From Janthinobacterium rivuli (lineage in GTDB: Bacteria > Pseudomonadota > Gammaproteobacteria > Burkholderiales > Burkholderiaceae_D): 64,000 nt of DNA. Each line of letters starts with the position of its first letter. Position 1 is the stretch's first letter. The stretch spans positions 4,154,001-4,218,000 of the forward strand of contig NZ_CP121464.1 of the NCBI RefSeq assembly GCF_029690045.1, written 5' to 3'. The notes beneath the pieces were generated by a model, which saw nothing but the letters and a program-made list of their open reading frames with translations, had not been told where the DNA came from and made no database searches. Below are positions 9,124 to 18,284 of the stretch, piece after piece. The position numbers were made by a program, and so were the translations under genes.

Positions 9124-10338
9124 TCAAGCCGCGCGGCGAGCGGCCTGTGGTAAAAATTCTCCCAGCCACACCAGCAGGGCCAGGCCCGGAAACGCCATGC
9201 CGGTCAGCAAGGTTGCTTGCCAGCCATAGCTCGCATACACCCAGGCGCCGATGGCCGAGCCGGCCGCGCCGCCGGCGAAGAACAGCGCGAAATACAGGCC
9301 GTTCAGACGGCCCCGCACTTCAGCGCCCAGGCTGAAGATGGCGCGCTGGCCCAGCACCAGGTTGGCGGCCACACCCATGTCGAGCACGATGGAGGCGATC
9401 ACCAGCAGCCCCAGCGCCACGTGTTTCGATTCCTGTGCCAGCATCGGCAAGGCAAACGCGACGATGCCCAGCGCCAGCGCCGCGGCCGTGGCCGGCAAGG
9501 TGTGGCCCGCATCGGCCAGGCGGCCGGCGATGGGGGAAGCGACGGCGCCAGCCATGCCCACCAGGGCAAAGATGGCGATGCCCGTTTGCGACAGGCCGAA
9601 CTCAGGGCTGGACAGCACCAGCGGCGTGACGGTCCAGAACAGGCTGAAGGCGCCAAACAGGCCAGCGTGATAGGCGGCGCGGCGGCGCAGCACGGGCGTA
9701 CCCAGCAGCAAATGCCACAGCGAGGCCATCAGGGCCGGATATTTCATGCTCGACACGGGCTGGCGCACGGGCAAGGCGCGGCGCAGCACGGCAGCCAGCG
9801 CCAGCATCAGTACTGCGGCGCCGCCAAACACCACGTGCCAGCTCGCATGCGCAGCCACCAGCGAGGCCACGGGGCGGGCCAGCATGATGCCCAGCAACAA
9901 GCCGCTGACCACCTTGCCCACCGTTTGCCCCCGCGTCGCTTCCTGCGACAGGTGGGCGGCAAACGGCACGATCACTTGCGCCGCCACGGAGCCGAGACCG
10001 ATGGCCAGCGCGGCGGCCAGGAACACGATGGCGCCTGTGGAGAGGGCCGCCGCCACGAGGGCCGTGGCAGTCACCAGCAAGGCCGTGACGATCAGACGGC
10101 GGTTTTCCAGCAAGTCGCCCAGCGGCACGACAAACAGCAGGCCCAGGGTATAGCCGACTTGCGTCAGGGTGACGATCAGCCCGGCCGCCTTGGCCGACAG
10201 GCCCGTCGAAGCGCTGATGGGCCCGACGAGGGTTTGCGCGTAATACAGATTGGCGACGATCAGGCCGGAAGCGATGGCCAGCAGCAGCACCATGGCGGGT
10301 GAAATGTCGTGGGGAGCAGACGGTGAGGCCTTGTTCAT
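9124..10338 (-). CDS. MFS transporter (sugar-efflux/drug:H+ antiporter-like)
   Basis: 404 residues with 12 predicted helices. The MFS signature between helices 2 and 3 reads GDLLENRR and the C-half equivalent is GRLADAG. ATG 10338 (MNKASPS) follows GAGGA with a short spacer; the upstream ATG at 10380 lacks one. It is transcribed divergently from a LysR regulator 119 bp away, so the regulator probably controls it. Substrate cannot be assigned; the family mostly exports drugs, sugars or arabinose-like compounds. Confidence 0.85.
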   Translation of the reverse strand: MNKASPSAPHDISPAMVLLLAIASGLIVANLYYAQTLVGPISASTGLSAKAAGLIVTLTQVGYTLGLLFVVPLGDLLENRRLIVTALLVTATALVAAALSTGAIVFLAAALAIGLGSVAAQVIVPFAAHLSQEATRGQTVGKVVSGLLLGIMLARPVASLVAAHASWHVVFGGAAVLMLALAAVLRRALPVRQPVSSMKYPALMASLWHLLLGTPVLRRRAAYHAGLFGAFSLFWTVTPLVLSSPEFGLSQTGIAIFALVGMAGAVASPIAGRLADAGHTLPATAAALALGIVAFALPMLAQESKHVALGLLVIASIVLDMGVAANLVLGQRAIFSLGAEVRGRLNGLYFALFFAGGAAGSAIGAWVYASYGWQATLLTGMAFPGLALLVWLGEFLPQAARRAA

Positions 10339-10412
10339 GTTGTTTCCTCGGTTCGATAGGGATGTTGCCATTCTAGGCAAAGCTGAGGCAAAGATAATTA
10401 GGGCATAATCCG

Positions 10413-10431
10413 CTTATACTTTTCACATAAG
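10413..10431. promoter_or_regulatory. candidate LysR operator between MFS and regulator genes
   Basis: CTTAT, nine bases, ATAAG: a dyad with perfect 5-bp arms that contains the T-N11-A core typical of LysR-type binding sites. It lies 26 bp before the LysR start and about 75 bp before the MFS start, where autoregulation and control of the divergent gene would be exerted. Confidence 0.5.
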
Positions 10432-10457
10432 ATGAACAATTAAACGGAAGCTATCCC

Positions 10458-11384
10458 ATGGACAAGATCAGGGCCATGCAAACCTTCGTGCGCATCGTCG
10501 AGGCCAACAGTTTTTCCAAGGCGGCCGAAACCCTGAATTTGCCGCGCGCCGCGCTGACGGCCACCCTGCAAAAGCTGGAAGCCTACCTGGGCACGCAACT
10601 GCTGCAGCGCACCACACGCCGTTTGTCCCTGACGCCGGAAGGCGCCGAATATTTTCGCCATTGCATCGACATTTTGAAAGCCGTCGACACGGCGGAACTG
10701 GCCTTCCGTGGTCCGGATGCGAAAAAACCGCGCGGCTTGCTGCGCATCAACCTGCCCAATACCGTGGGCCGGCGCCTGATCATTCCCCATATCGCGCAAT
10801 TCCATGGCGCGTATCCGGACGTGCAATTGCAGCTGAGCCTGACGGACCGCCTGGTCGACCTGACGCAGGAAGGCATCGATTGCGCCTTGCGCGTGGGCAC
10901 CTTGCAGGATTCCGCCTTCATCGGCAAACAGATCGGCCTGATGCGCTTCGTCACGTGCGCCTCGCCCGCCTACCTGGCGCAACATGGCACGCCGCACACC
11001 CTGGCCGACCTGGCAGTACACCGTGGCATCATGCATTACTCGGGCCGCACGGGACGCGCCTTCGACTGGGATTTCCAACAAGGCAAGGAAGTGGTGCGCG
11101 TGCAGATGGCCGGCCCCATCGCCGTCAACGACGCGGACGCCAGCGTCGCTTGCACGCTGCAAGGGCTGGGTGTGGCGCAGGCGGCCATGTACCAGGTACG
11201 CGCGCACCTCGACAGCGGCGCCCTGGTGGCCGTGCTGCCCGACTGCTTGCCCACACCCATGCCCATGTCGCTGCTGACGCCGCAAGGCCGTTTGGCCACG
11301 CCCAAGCTGCAGGCGTTTGCCGGCTGGCTGACGGCCTTGCTGGCTGCCCACCCCGACGTACAACTGCCCACGCACAAAATCTGA
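10458..11384 (+). CDS. LysR-family transcriptional regulator
   Basis: 308 residues. The N-terminal winged helix-turn-helix (MDKIRAMQTFVRIVEANSFSKAAETLNLPRAAL, shown here in two parts by residues 1-15 and 16-33) is followed by a LysR substrate-binding domain (from ~residue 92, LLRINLPNTVGRRLIIP). The family usually activates or represses an adjacent divergent gene in response to a small molecule; here that is the MFS exporter. The inducer is unknown. Confidence 0.9.
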   Translation: MDKIRAMQTFVRIVEANSFSKAAETLNLPRAALTATLQKLEAYLGTQLLQRTTRRLSLTPEGAEYFRHCIDILKAVDTAELAFRGPDAKKPRGLLRINLPNTVGRRLIIPHIAQFHGAYPDVQLQLSLTDRLVDLTQEGIDCALRVGTLQDSAFIGKQIGLMRFVTCASPAYLAQHGTPHTLADLAVHRGIMHYSGRTGRAFDWDFQQGKEVVRVQMAGPIAVNDADASVACTLQGLGVAQAAMYQVRAHLDSGALVAVLPDCLPTPMPMSLLTPQGRLATPKLQAFAGWLTALLAAHPDVQLPTHKI

Positions 11385-11387
11385 GGC

Positions 11388-11523
11388 AAAAAAAAGCCCG
11401 CTACGAGAGCGGGCTGAATCTATTTTCTTGGAGGAGAATAGAGGAGACAAGTGCATTATGCTGCGTCGCGGCATATCAATCCAATTGATTGTTGGAATGA
11501 TAGAAATACGCGAAACAGATAAC
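11388..11523 (-). ncRNA. candidate anti-SD small RNA / 3'-UTR element, copy C
   Basis: Third copy, minus strand, starting 22 nt after the prc stop. It keeps the GCUGCG/CGCGGCAU hairpin region, CUCCUCUAUUCUCCUCC and a terminator with the identical 8-bp stem but a different loop (11388-11415). In the CUAU...AUAG hairpin this copy reads CUAUU...AAUAG where copy A reads CUAU..UUCC/GGAA..AUAG, so pairing is kept by different bases. Confidence 0.6.
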
Positions 11524-11544
11524 TCTCCCCCTACCCCACCTTGA

Positions 11545-13815
11545 TTACTTCGATGTCGCCGCCACCGGTGTCGCCTTGACATCGGCGGCATACGGCAAGA
11601 CTTTTGACGCCAGGCGGGTATCGGCCTTGATCAGCGCCACTTCGTCGGCCAGGATGCGCGCCGCTTCGTTCAGCAGCACGTCCTTGGCGCTCTTCGCGGC
11701 CGTTTCGGCGTCCAGTTCGGCGCTCAGGGCCCGTTCGTCACCCTGCAAGCCGTCGTCGGTGCGCAAGGCGCCTTTCACGGCGGCAATCTGCTTGGCCGTC
11801 TTGTTGGCCGCTTTCGCGCCCTTCAGCACGTCTTTCGGATCAGGAATTACCACCAGATCGTCGGCAGGATTCGAAATCTGCGCGATCAGGCGTTTTTCAC
11901 GGGCCTTGGCGCGCGCTTCCTGGGCATCGCGCTCCTTGCGGCGCACGGTTTCATTGAGCGAAATCTGGTTTTCCTTGCGCTGCTTGACGACGAGGGCTAT
12001 GTCATCGAGCAAGTACTGGAAATCCTTGTCCTTGGCCACGCGCGCGTCATGCTTCTTGTCCAGCAGCGGCACGATCTCCTTCAGGTCGCCCGTCGGCATG
12101 TACGATGCCGGCTTGACGGCCACCCATGGCAGAGCATTGTCATAGCTCGATTCGCCGAAATTTTCCGCGTCCGACATGGCCGGCAGCTTGATGTCAGGCG
12201 TGACGCCGCGCAACTGCGTGGTGCCGCCATTGATGCGGAAGAACTGGGCGATGGTCATTTTCAGCTCGCCGAAACGGGCTTTCTCGCTGCCGCCGAAACG
12301 GTCGAGGTTAAACAGGGTCTGCACCGTGCCCTTGCCGAAGCTGCCTTCGCCGATGATGACGCCACGGCCGTAATCCTGCACGGCGGCGGCGAAAATTTCG
12401 GAAGCCGATGCCGAGCCGCGGTTGATCAGCACGCCCATCGGACCATCCCAGGCCAGGCCGGCATTCGTATCGCTTTCCACTTCAACCTTGCCTTCGGCAT
12501 TGCGCTGCATCACGACAGGACCCTTGTCGATGAACAGGCCCGTCAGTTCGACGGCTTCGTTCAGCGAACCGCCGCCGTTGTTGCGCAAGTCGATCAGGAC
12601 GTTGTCGACCTTGTCCTTCTTCAACTCGCCCAGCAAGCGGGTGACGTCGCGCGTGGCGCTTTTAAAGTCCTTGTCGCCACGGCGGCGCGCTTCGAAGTCC
12701 TGGTAGAAGGTCGGCAGGGAAATGACGCCGATGCGGCGCTTGACGCCGTTGTCGCGCACTTCGATGATCGATTTCTTCGCCGCCTGCTCTTCCATGCTGA
12801 TTTTCTTGCGCACCAGCGGCAAGACCACGTGCTTGGCGTCAGGGCCGGCGTCGGCCGGCAGGATGTCGAGGCGCACCACGGAATCCTTGGCGCCGCGGAT
12901 CAGCTGCACCACGTCGTCGATGCGCATGCCCAGCACTTCGGTGATGGGGCCGCTTTCGCCCTGCCCCACGCCGACGATGCGGTCGCCCACCTTCAGCTTG
13001 CCCGACAAACCGGCCGGGCTGCCCGGCACGACTTCGCGCACCACAGTGTATTCGTCGCGCGTCTGCAGCACGGCGCCGATGCCTTCGAGCGACAGCCGCA
13101 TGGCAATGTCGAAGTTATCCGAGGCGCGCGGGCCCAGGTAATTGGTATGCGGTTCGATCGACATGGCATACGAGTTCATGAATATCTGGAACACGTCTTC
13201 GCTGTTGAGCTTGCGCGCACGGGTCGTGTAGCTTTCATAGCGCTTGTCCAGCGTCTCGCGGATGGCCTTGTCTTCCTTGCCCGCCAGTTTCAGACGCAGC
13301 CAGTCGTTCTTGACGCGCTTGCGCCACAGGTCGCGCACTTCCTCGTCGTTTTTCGGCCAGGCGGCCTTTTCGCGGTCGAGCTGGTAGCTCTCGTCGGCCG
13401 TAAAGTCGAACTTGGTTTTCAGCAATTCACGCGCATACGCCATGCGCTCGTCGAAACGCTGCTGGTACAGGTTGTAGATGGCAAACGGCGCCGTCAGGTC
13501 TTCATTGATGATGGCGTCATCGAGCCTGGTGCGCAGCGGCGCGAAACGGTCGACGTCAGCCTGCACGAAAAACAGTTTTTCCGCGTCCAGCGACTTGAAG
13601 TAACGGTCGAAGATTTTCTCCGACATGGCGTCGTCGAGCGGCATGGCCTTGTAGTGGACGCGTGTCAATACGCGCGATGCCCACAAGGCGGCCTGCGTTT
13701 GCTGGGCCAGCGGCTTCATGGGTAGCGGAGGAGCGGCGCTCTTGTCCGTCTGGGCTACGCCAGCGTTGGCTGACAGGGCAAGCACCAGGGTGACCAGCAT
13801 CATTTGCTTCTTCAT
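11545..13815 (-). CDS. prc: C-terminal (tail-specific) processing protease, S41
   Basis: Periplasmic serine protease that trims or degrades proteins from their C-termini and, in E. coli, controls the endopeptidase MepS. 756 residues with a signal peptide (cleavage near residue 21, ANAGVAQ), the N-terminal Tsp domain, a PDZ domain (~240-320), the S41 domain with the Ser/Lys dyad S470 (SASASEIF) and K495 (GSFGKGT), and the C-terminal DUF3340 tail. Length is slightly above E. coli Prc (682). Element C follows the stop. Confidence 0.95.
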   Translation of the reverse strand: MKKQMMLVTLVLALSANAGVAQTDKSAAPPLPMKPLAQQTQAALWASRVLTRVHYKAMPLDDAMSEKIFDRYFKSLDAEKLFFVQADVDRFAPLRTRLDDAIINEDLTAPFAIYNLYQQRFDERMAYARELLKTKFDFTADESYQLDREKAAWPKNDEEVRDLWRKRVKNDWLRLKLAGKEDKAIRETLDKRYESYTTRARKLNSEDVFQIFMNSYAMSIEPHTNYLGPRASDNFDIAMRLSLEGIGAVLQTRDEYTVVREVVPGSPAGLSGKLKVGDRIVGVGQGESGPITEVLGMRIDDVVQLIRGAKDSVVRLDILPADAGPDAKHVVLPLVRKKISMEEQAAKKSIIEVRDNGVKRRIGVISLPTFYQDFEARRRGDKDFKSATRDVTRLLGELKKDKVDNVLIDLRNNGGGSLNEAVELTGLFIDKGPVVMQRNAEGKVEVESDTNAGLAWDGPMGVLINRGSASASEIFAAAVQDYGRGVIIGEGSFGKGTVQTLFNLDRFGGSEKARFGELKMTIAQFFRINGGTTQLRGVTPDIKLPAMSDAENFGESSYDNALPWVAVKPASYMPTGDLKEIVPLLDKKHDARVAKDKDFQYLLDDIALVVKQRKENQISLNETVRRKERDAQEARAKAREKRLIAQISNPADDLVVIPDPKDVLKGAKAANKTAKQIAAVKGALRTDDGLQGDERALSAELDAETAAKSAKDVLLNEAARILADEVALIKADTRLASKVLPYAADVKATPVAATSK

Positions 13816-14300
13816 CGGCTTCTCCGAAAATTAGTTGAATCAATTCCAGGCGGCGCAGCTATGCATGCGCCAGCCAGCAAGACAGTAAGGGGAATACACG
13901 AATGGTCTGCATATTATTCTACAGGATACGGCCTGGCAGTCTCCCATGGAATATCAGTTTCTTCCCGGAAGCTTAAACGCGAATTAAGGGCGGCGTCTCA
14001 TTCATTACAAAGTGAAACATTCGTGACAAAAATTGCATCGCCCGTCAGCGACGAATATCAAAGACCATGTTTGAAATCAAAAAAGTCAACAGGCTGTTTT
14101 TACAATCCTTGATACAGATGATGTTTTTATGCGAAAAAATGATTCCTGCGGGAAACACTTAGTAACAAAACGCAAGCAACATGCTATCATCGCGCCCTGA
14201 AATCCAGCTTGCCTGTGCGCGGCCCACAAGGTCGGCGCGCCTCCGTTTCAACAGTATTCCCCACCAGATCCCCTCCCCGCGTGTCATGTCATGACCAGGA
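13816..14300. other. intergenic, no gene seen
   Basis: 485 bases between the divergent prc and chemoreceptor genes. The stretch 13990-14160 is clearly more AT-rich than its surroundings. I find no coding frame with a ribosome binding site, no tRNA and no clear promoter pair. Confidence 0.5.
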
Positions 14301-16307
14301 ATGGCCGAGCTGATTACCCTTTGCCAGACTCAAACTATGCCTACAATTTCGTTCTCCCCCCGCCACTGGAGTGTCGGCGGCAAGATCACCATTTTCACCT
14401 TTGCCCTCGTCAGCCTGATCCTCGCCAGCCTGACGACCTTGATCAGCATCCGCACCTCGACTGCACTGGAACAGCGCGCCGAAGCGGCCGTCACCAGCGA
14501 ACTCAATAGCGTCATGACGACCACGCAAGTGTTTCATACCGCCATGGTCAACGAGGCGGCCAGCTTCGCGCGCCTGTTCGCGGCCGAATTTCCCGGCCCG
14601 TTCACGGTCGACACGGGCGCCATGGTGGCCGTGGCAGGCAAGGCCACACCAGCCCTGGCCAACGGCGGCAAGGTGCTCAACCTCGACACGGCCCTGGTCG
14701 ACCGCTACACGGCGCAAACGGGCGTGATCGCCACCATTTTTGCCGCCAATGGCGATGAATTCGTGCGCATCAGCACCTCGCTGAAAAAACAGGATGGCGA
14801 ACGGGCCATCGGCACCCAGCTCGACCACAACCACCCCAGCTATGCGCCGCTGCGCGCGGGCCAGCGCTTCGTTGGCATGGCCACTTTGTTTGGCAAGCAA
14901 TACATCACGCAATATGACCCCGTGCGCGACGCGGGCGGCAAGGTGGTGGGCGTGCTGTTCATCGGCCTGGACATCAGCAAGAATCTGGCCATGCTGAAAG
15001 AGAAGATTCGCCAGGTCAAGATCGGCCAGACGGGCTACATCTATATCGTCGACACGGCGCCAGGCGCCAATTACGGCCATCTGGTGCTGCATCCGAACAG
15101 CGAAGGCAAGAGCGCGCTCGAGTTCAAGGCCAGCGACGGACGCCTGTTCATCCAGGACATGCTGGCGCAAAAAGACGGCGCCATGCGCTATACGTGGACG
15201 GCGCCGGGCGAAACGGCTGCCAGCGCGCGCGAAAAGCAGCTGTATTACCGCCAGTTCAAGGATTGGCAATGGATCATCGCGGGCGGCACGTTCACGGACG
15301 AGATCACCCTGGAAGCGCGCCAGATGCGCAACCAGCTGGCCGTTTCCGGCTTCATCGCCCTGCTCGTCTTCGCCCTGCTGCTGTACTGGCTGGTGCGCAC
15401 CCTCGTGTCGCGTCCGCTGGCCGCCGCTGAAACGGCCGCCGCGCAAATCGCCGCCGGCGACCTGACGGTGCACCTCGATACGACCAGCCTGGACGAAATC
15501 GGCCGCCTGCTGCTGGCCATGAACCGCATCAGCGACAACCTGTCGCAAGTCGTCAGCAATGTGCGCGGCAGCGCCGGGCAGATCGCCACGGCCTCCGGTG
15601 AAATCGCCACCGGCAACCTGGACTTGTCGAGCCGCACGGAGCAGCAAGCCAGCTCCCTGGAAGAGACGGCCGCCTCGATGGAGGAACTCAGTTCCACCGT
15701 GCGCCAGAACGTCGACCACGCGCAGCAGGCAAGCCGGCTGGCGCACGACTCGTCCAGCCTGGCCGCGACGGGCGGCGCCGCCGTGGCGCAGGTGGCCAGC
15801 ACCATGGACGCCATCCGCAGTTCCTCGGGCAAGATCGCCGACATCATCGGCGTCATCGACGGCATCGCCTTCCAGACGAATATCCTGGCCTTGAACGCGG
15901 CCGTGGAAGCGGCCAGGGCCGGCGAACAGGGACGCGGCTTTGCCGTCGTCGCCACCGAGGTGCGCACCCTGGCGCAGCGCTCGACGGCAGCGGCGAAAGA
16001 CATCAAGGACCTGATCCAGGCATCCGCCAGCACGGTGGATCTGGGCCACGCCCAGGTGAGCCAGGCCAGCGCCACCATGGAGACCGTGGTGGCCAGCGTG
16101 CAGCAAGTGAGCACCATCATGGCCGAGATCGCGCAGGCCAGCGAAGAGCAGCGCAGCGGCATCGAGCAAGTCAACCAGGCCATCGCCCAGATGGACCAGG
16201 TGACCCAGCAGAACGCGGCCCTCGTGGAAGAAGCGGCCGCGGCCGCCGACGCCCTGCAGGAGCAGGCGCAGGAGCTGAACCAGGTGGTGGGCGTGTTCAA
16301 GCTGTAA
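14301..16307 (+). CDS. methyl-accepting chemotaxis protein, Cache sensor
   Basis: Transmembrane chemoreceptor controlling CheA. 668 residues: membrane helix ~28-50, a periplasmic sensor of the single-Cache-3/Cache-2 type (~60-335; the second half has the [12 protein letters not shown] motif), membrane helix ~347-367, HAMP (~368-420) and the cytoplasmic signalling hairpin with the invariant tip [20 protein letters not shown]. It ends VVGVFKL with no CheR/CheB-tethering pentapeptide. ATG 14337 is an alternative start; 14301 has AGGA immediately before it. The last 154 coding bases are part of a 171-bp duplication (see repeats). Confidence 0.92.
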   Translation: MAELITLCQTQTMPTISFSPRHWSVGGKITIFTFALVSLILASLTTLISIRTSTALEQRAEAAVTSELNSVMTTTQVFHTAMVNEAASFARLFAAEFPGPFTVDTGAMVAVAGKATPALANGGKVLNLDTALVDRYTAQTGVIATIFAANGDEFVRISTSLKKQDGERAIGTQLDHNHPSYAPLRAGQRFVGMATLFGKQYITQYDPVRDAGGKVVGVLFIGLDISKNLAMLKEKIRQVKIGQTGYIYIVDTAPGANYGHLVLHPNSEGKSALEFKASDGRLFIQDMLAQKDGAMRYTWTAPGETAASAREKQLYYRQFKDWQWIIAGGTFTDEITLEARQMRNQLAVSGFIALLVFALLLYWLVRTLVSRPLAAAETAAAQIAAGDLTVHLDTTSLDEIGRLLLAMNRISDNLSQVVSNVRGSAGQIATASGEIATGNLDLSSRTEQQASSLEETAASMEELSSTVRQNVDHAQQASRLAHDSSSLAATGGAAVAQVASTMDAIRSSSGKIADIIGVIDGIAFQTNILALNAAVEAARAGEQGRGFAVVATEVRTLAQRSTAAAKDIKDLIQASASTVDLGHAQVSQASATMETVVASVQQVSTIMAEIAQASEEQRSGIEQVNQAIAQMDQVTQQNAALVEEAAAAADALQEQAQELNQVVGVFKL

Positions 16308-16321
16308 GTGCAGTCCGGGTG
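16151..16321 (+). repeat. 171-bp direct repeat, left copy (3' end of chemoreceptor gene)
   Basis: Identical in length and about 97% identical (5 substitutions counted) to 19148-19318. Contains the last codons, the stop and 14 bases beyond the chemoreceptor gene. Confidence 0.95.
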
Positions 16322-16749
16322 TCAGGATGACGTGAATCAACGCAGCCGGGAGATGTGCTGCCATGGCGCTCTTCAATGGCAACCCGGCGCCCCCTCCCGC
16401 AAGATGTCACGCATGCGCCAATGCACCTACTTCTTTCGTAAATCATTGCTTCTCACAATGGACGGCGACAGCCTTCTGTCGCCTGCGTCCAGTGGCGGAT
16501 AGACAGCGGCACATCATACCTATGCAAGCAAGCGGGTAACGAGCGCCGCATACAAGTAAAGCCTAAAGCCCTGGCTGTGCAAGACCAGCAAGCACAGCCA
16601 TTCATTCGCCACGAACTCGCCTTGAATTAATTGACATTTCAATTGAATCACGCTTGCGCAACGGCCTCAACCAAGATGTAATGCCATAAAATAAATATTA
16701 CTTAATTTGCATTGCAGCCTAGCCTACCGCACCACGGGAGTATTGCCAG
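16322..16749. other. start of inserted segment, no gene seen
   Basis: About 430 bases between the duplicated chemoreceptor end and the VgrG-like start. The right half turns AT-rich near 16625-16720 and probably holds the promoter of the next gene; GGGAG precedes the ATG at 16750. No coding frame is supported. Confidence 0.4.
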
Positions 16750-17055
16750 ATGTCACAGCCGACTGACTCACAGCCCCAGGCATCCAGCCCGCACGCCATG
16801 CCGGGCGGCTTCACGCAAACCACCCGCCTCTTACGGCTGACGACCCCGCTCGGCCCCGACAAACTGCTGCTCGAATGCCTGCGTGGCGAGGAAGGCCTGA
16901 TTACCGATTCCAGAGAAGGCGAAAGAAATTTCCCCTATCAGCGCTGGATATCGCTGGTAACAGGTCGTCAATTAAGTAAACACGAAAAATCGAAGGGGGC
17001 GGCCCATGATATTCAGCTATTGATTAACCTGCCAGATAAAATACTCACAAAATAA
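16750..17055 (+). pseudogene. VgrG N-terminus joined to a toxin C-terminal tail
   Basis: 101 codons. Residues ~20-50 (TRLLRLTTPLGPDKLLLECL, RGEEGL) match the conserved start of type VI secretion VgrG spike proteins. The remainder (RWISLVTGRQLSKHEKSKGA, AHDIQLLINLPDKILTK) reads as the last ~50 residues of a polymorphic toxin. The whole VgrG body and the catalytic part of the toxin are absent. The immunity gene starts 2-5 bases after the stop. Most likely a deletion scar that leaves the native promoter driving the immunity gene; a functional small protein is possible but less likely. Confidence 0.6.
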
Positions 17056-17059
17056 TGTG

Positions 17060-18070
17060 ATGAAAAATATTTTCTCATTGACTGAATTTTTGCAAAAGAA
17101 GCGAGAATCTCTTTTTGACTACGCCACATATCTTGACCTGGCACAGGACTTGACAATAAGGATTCCTCGAGTCGGTCGAAATATGAAAAATTCGGAGTGG
17201 ATGGCAGATAAAGACGCTGCACAGTTAATGATGATGACACAGTCGAGAGCGTGGAATTCAATAAATTTACTGTCAATAAATTATTCCGCAGGAGTGTCCT
17301 TGGCCGTTCTCCGCTCCTTCTACCCTACCGCGCTGGAATACTGGGAAGAATATGCCAAATATGACAAGGCATACGACGCCACCCCGGAGGGACGTGAAAC
17401 CTATGTCGCCCACCTTCCTCTTCTTGGCGAAGGCTTTGACCAAGCAAACCGGTTAGTCTGCCTTGGCATCCTGCTTGGCTGGGGGCATTTATTGCCTCGT
17501 CTGCCAGACCTTCTCGACTATCACAACCCGCGGCGTGACGGTATGCTGGAACGCTTGCTCGCTTTCTACCTATCTGAGCGCGGAACGCCACCGGACGAAT
17601 GCACCCGCCACCGGCCTTACTTCAAGACGCTGAAGATTTTCGCGGCGCCCAAGGAAAAGCGCAGCGAATTGATGGCCGGATATCTGGACGACTGGTACCA
17701 CGCCAGCCGTCGCGAACCCTACCACGACAGCCATACCCGAGGCACAAGCTTCATGGGATACTGGTCCTGGGAGGCAGCCGCCATCACTTACCTGCTCGAT
17801 ATTGACGACCACAGCTACCGCGACGCGCAATTCTATCCAGGGGATCTGGTGGATTTCGCCAGAACTCAACGAAACAATCCAAACGGCTCAAGCGCACCGG
17901 CGCAGGCAGACGGGGAACTGCGCGCGAACGCGGGCGAACCGTGTCCCAAAGCCGGCATGTGGGAGGCGCTCGATATTGCGCCACAGACAAAACTCTATGA
18001 GCAAGGCGAAATGATGCTCGACCTTGGTTCCGCGTATGGCTGGACGGTGTGGCGATACATGGAATCTTGA
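17060..18070 (+). CDS. PoNi-type immunity protein (DUF1910/DUF1911), copy 1
   Basis: 336 residues. The C-terminal half carries the DUF1911 signature (GYLDDWYHASR, FMGYWSWEAAAITYLLDIDD, YPGDLVDFAR) and the N-terminal half matches DUF1910. Proteins of this pair neutralise PoNe DNase toxins delivered by type VI and Rhs systems. The gene is coupled to the toxin-tail remnant just upstream. A central block (17342-17912) is almost identical to copy 2, while residues 1-~93 differ completely. This copy alone has ~50 extra C-terminal residues ending WRYMES. GTG 17057 is an equally possible start. No intact cognate toxin is in the window, so it is an orphan immunity gene. Confidence 0.8.
   Translation: MKNIFSLTEFLQKKRESLFDYATYLDLAQDLTIRIPRVGRNMKNSEWMADKDAAQLMMMTQSRAWNSINLLSINYSAGVSLAVLRSFYPTALEYWEEYAKYDKAYDATPEGRETYVAHLPLLGEGFDQANRLVCLGILLGWGHLLPRLPDLLDYHNPRRDGMLERLLAFYLSERGTPPDECTRHRPYFKTLKIFAAPKEKRSELMAGYLDDWYHASRREPYHDSHTRGTSFMGYWSWEAAAITYLLDIDDHSYRDAQFYPGDLVDFARTQRNNPNGSSAPAQADGELRANAGEPCPKAGMWEALDIAPQTKLYEQGEMMLDLGSAYGWTVWRYMES
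17342..17912 (+). repeat. 571-bp near-identical block shared by the two PoNi genes, copy 1
   Basis: Matches 18570-19140 without gaps at an offset of 1228 bp, with only scattered substitutions. Sequence on both sides of the block is unrelated between copies, so the boundaries are sharp. Confidence 0.9.
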
Positions 18071-18189
18071 AACGGACATAGAAAAGCTGGATGGCAACGG
18101 AGAGCTGGATATTTTTTGAATTCTATGGCGGAGGTGGCTCCTAATTCGCGCACGAGGAGCCTATTTGATGGCGCCGGCCACGTTTGCCT

Positions 18190-18282
18190 CGACAAACTGC
18201 TGCGCGAACACAAAGATCAAAGGGCGTGAGCCATGACATTCAGTTAATTTTCAACTTGCCGGAAAATATACTCGGAAAATAA
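18190..18282 (+). pseudogene. remnant of a second toxin C-terminal tail
   Basis: The last codons read HDIQLIFNLPENILGK before a stop 2 nt ahead of the second immunity gene, matching the tail of the first chimera (HDIQLLINLPDKILTK). Upstream, LDKLLREHKDQ lies in another frame, so a one-or-two-base indel near 18230 separates the two parts. It is a broken trace of the toxin that once preceded immunity copy 2. Confidence 0.55.
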
Positions 18283-18284
18283 AA

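Noticed and set aside
12049..13725. 558-codon plus-strand ORF over prc
   Set aside because: Composition typical of an antisense frame (HAD, QQ, RR runs) and prc is unambiguous.
14289..16382. 697-codon minus-strand ORF over the chemoreceptor
   Set aside because: His/Gly/Leu/Gln-rich repetitive translation opposite a clear chemoreceptor; shadow of its heptad coding sequence.
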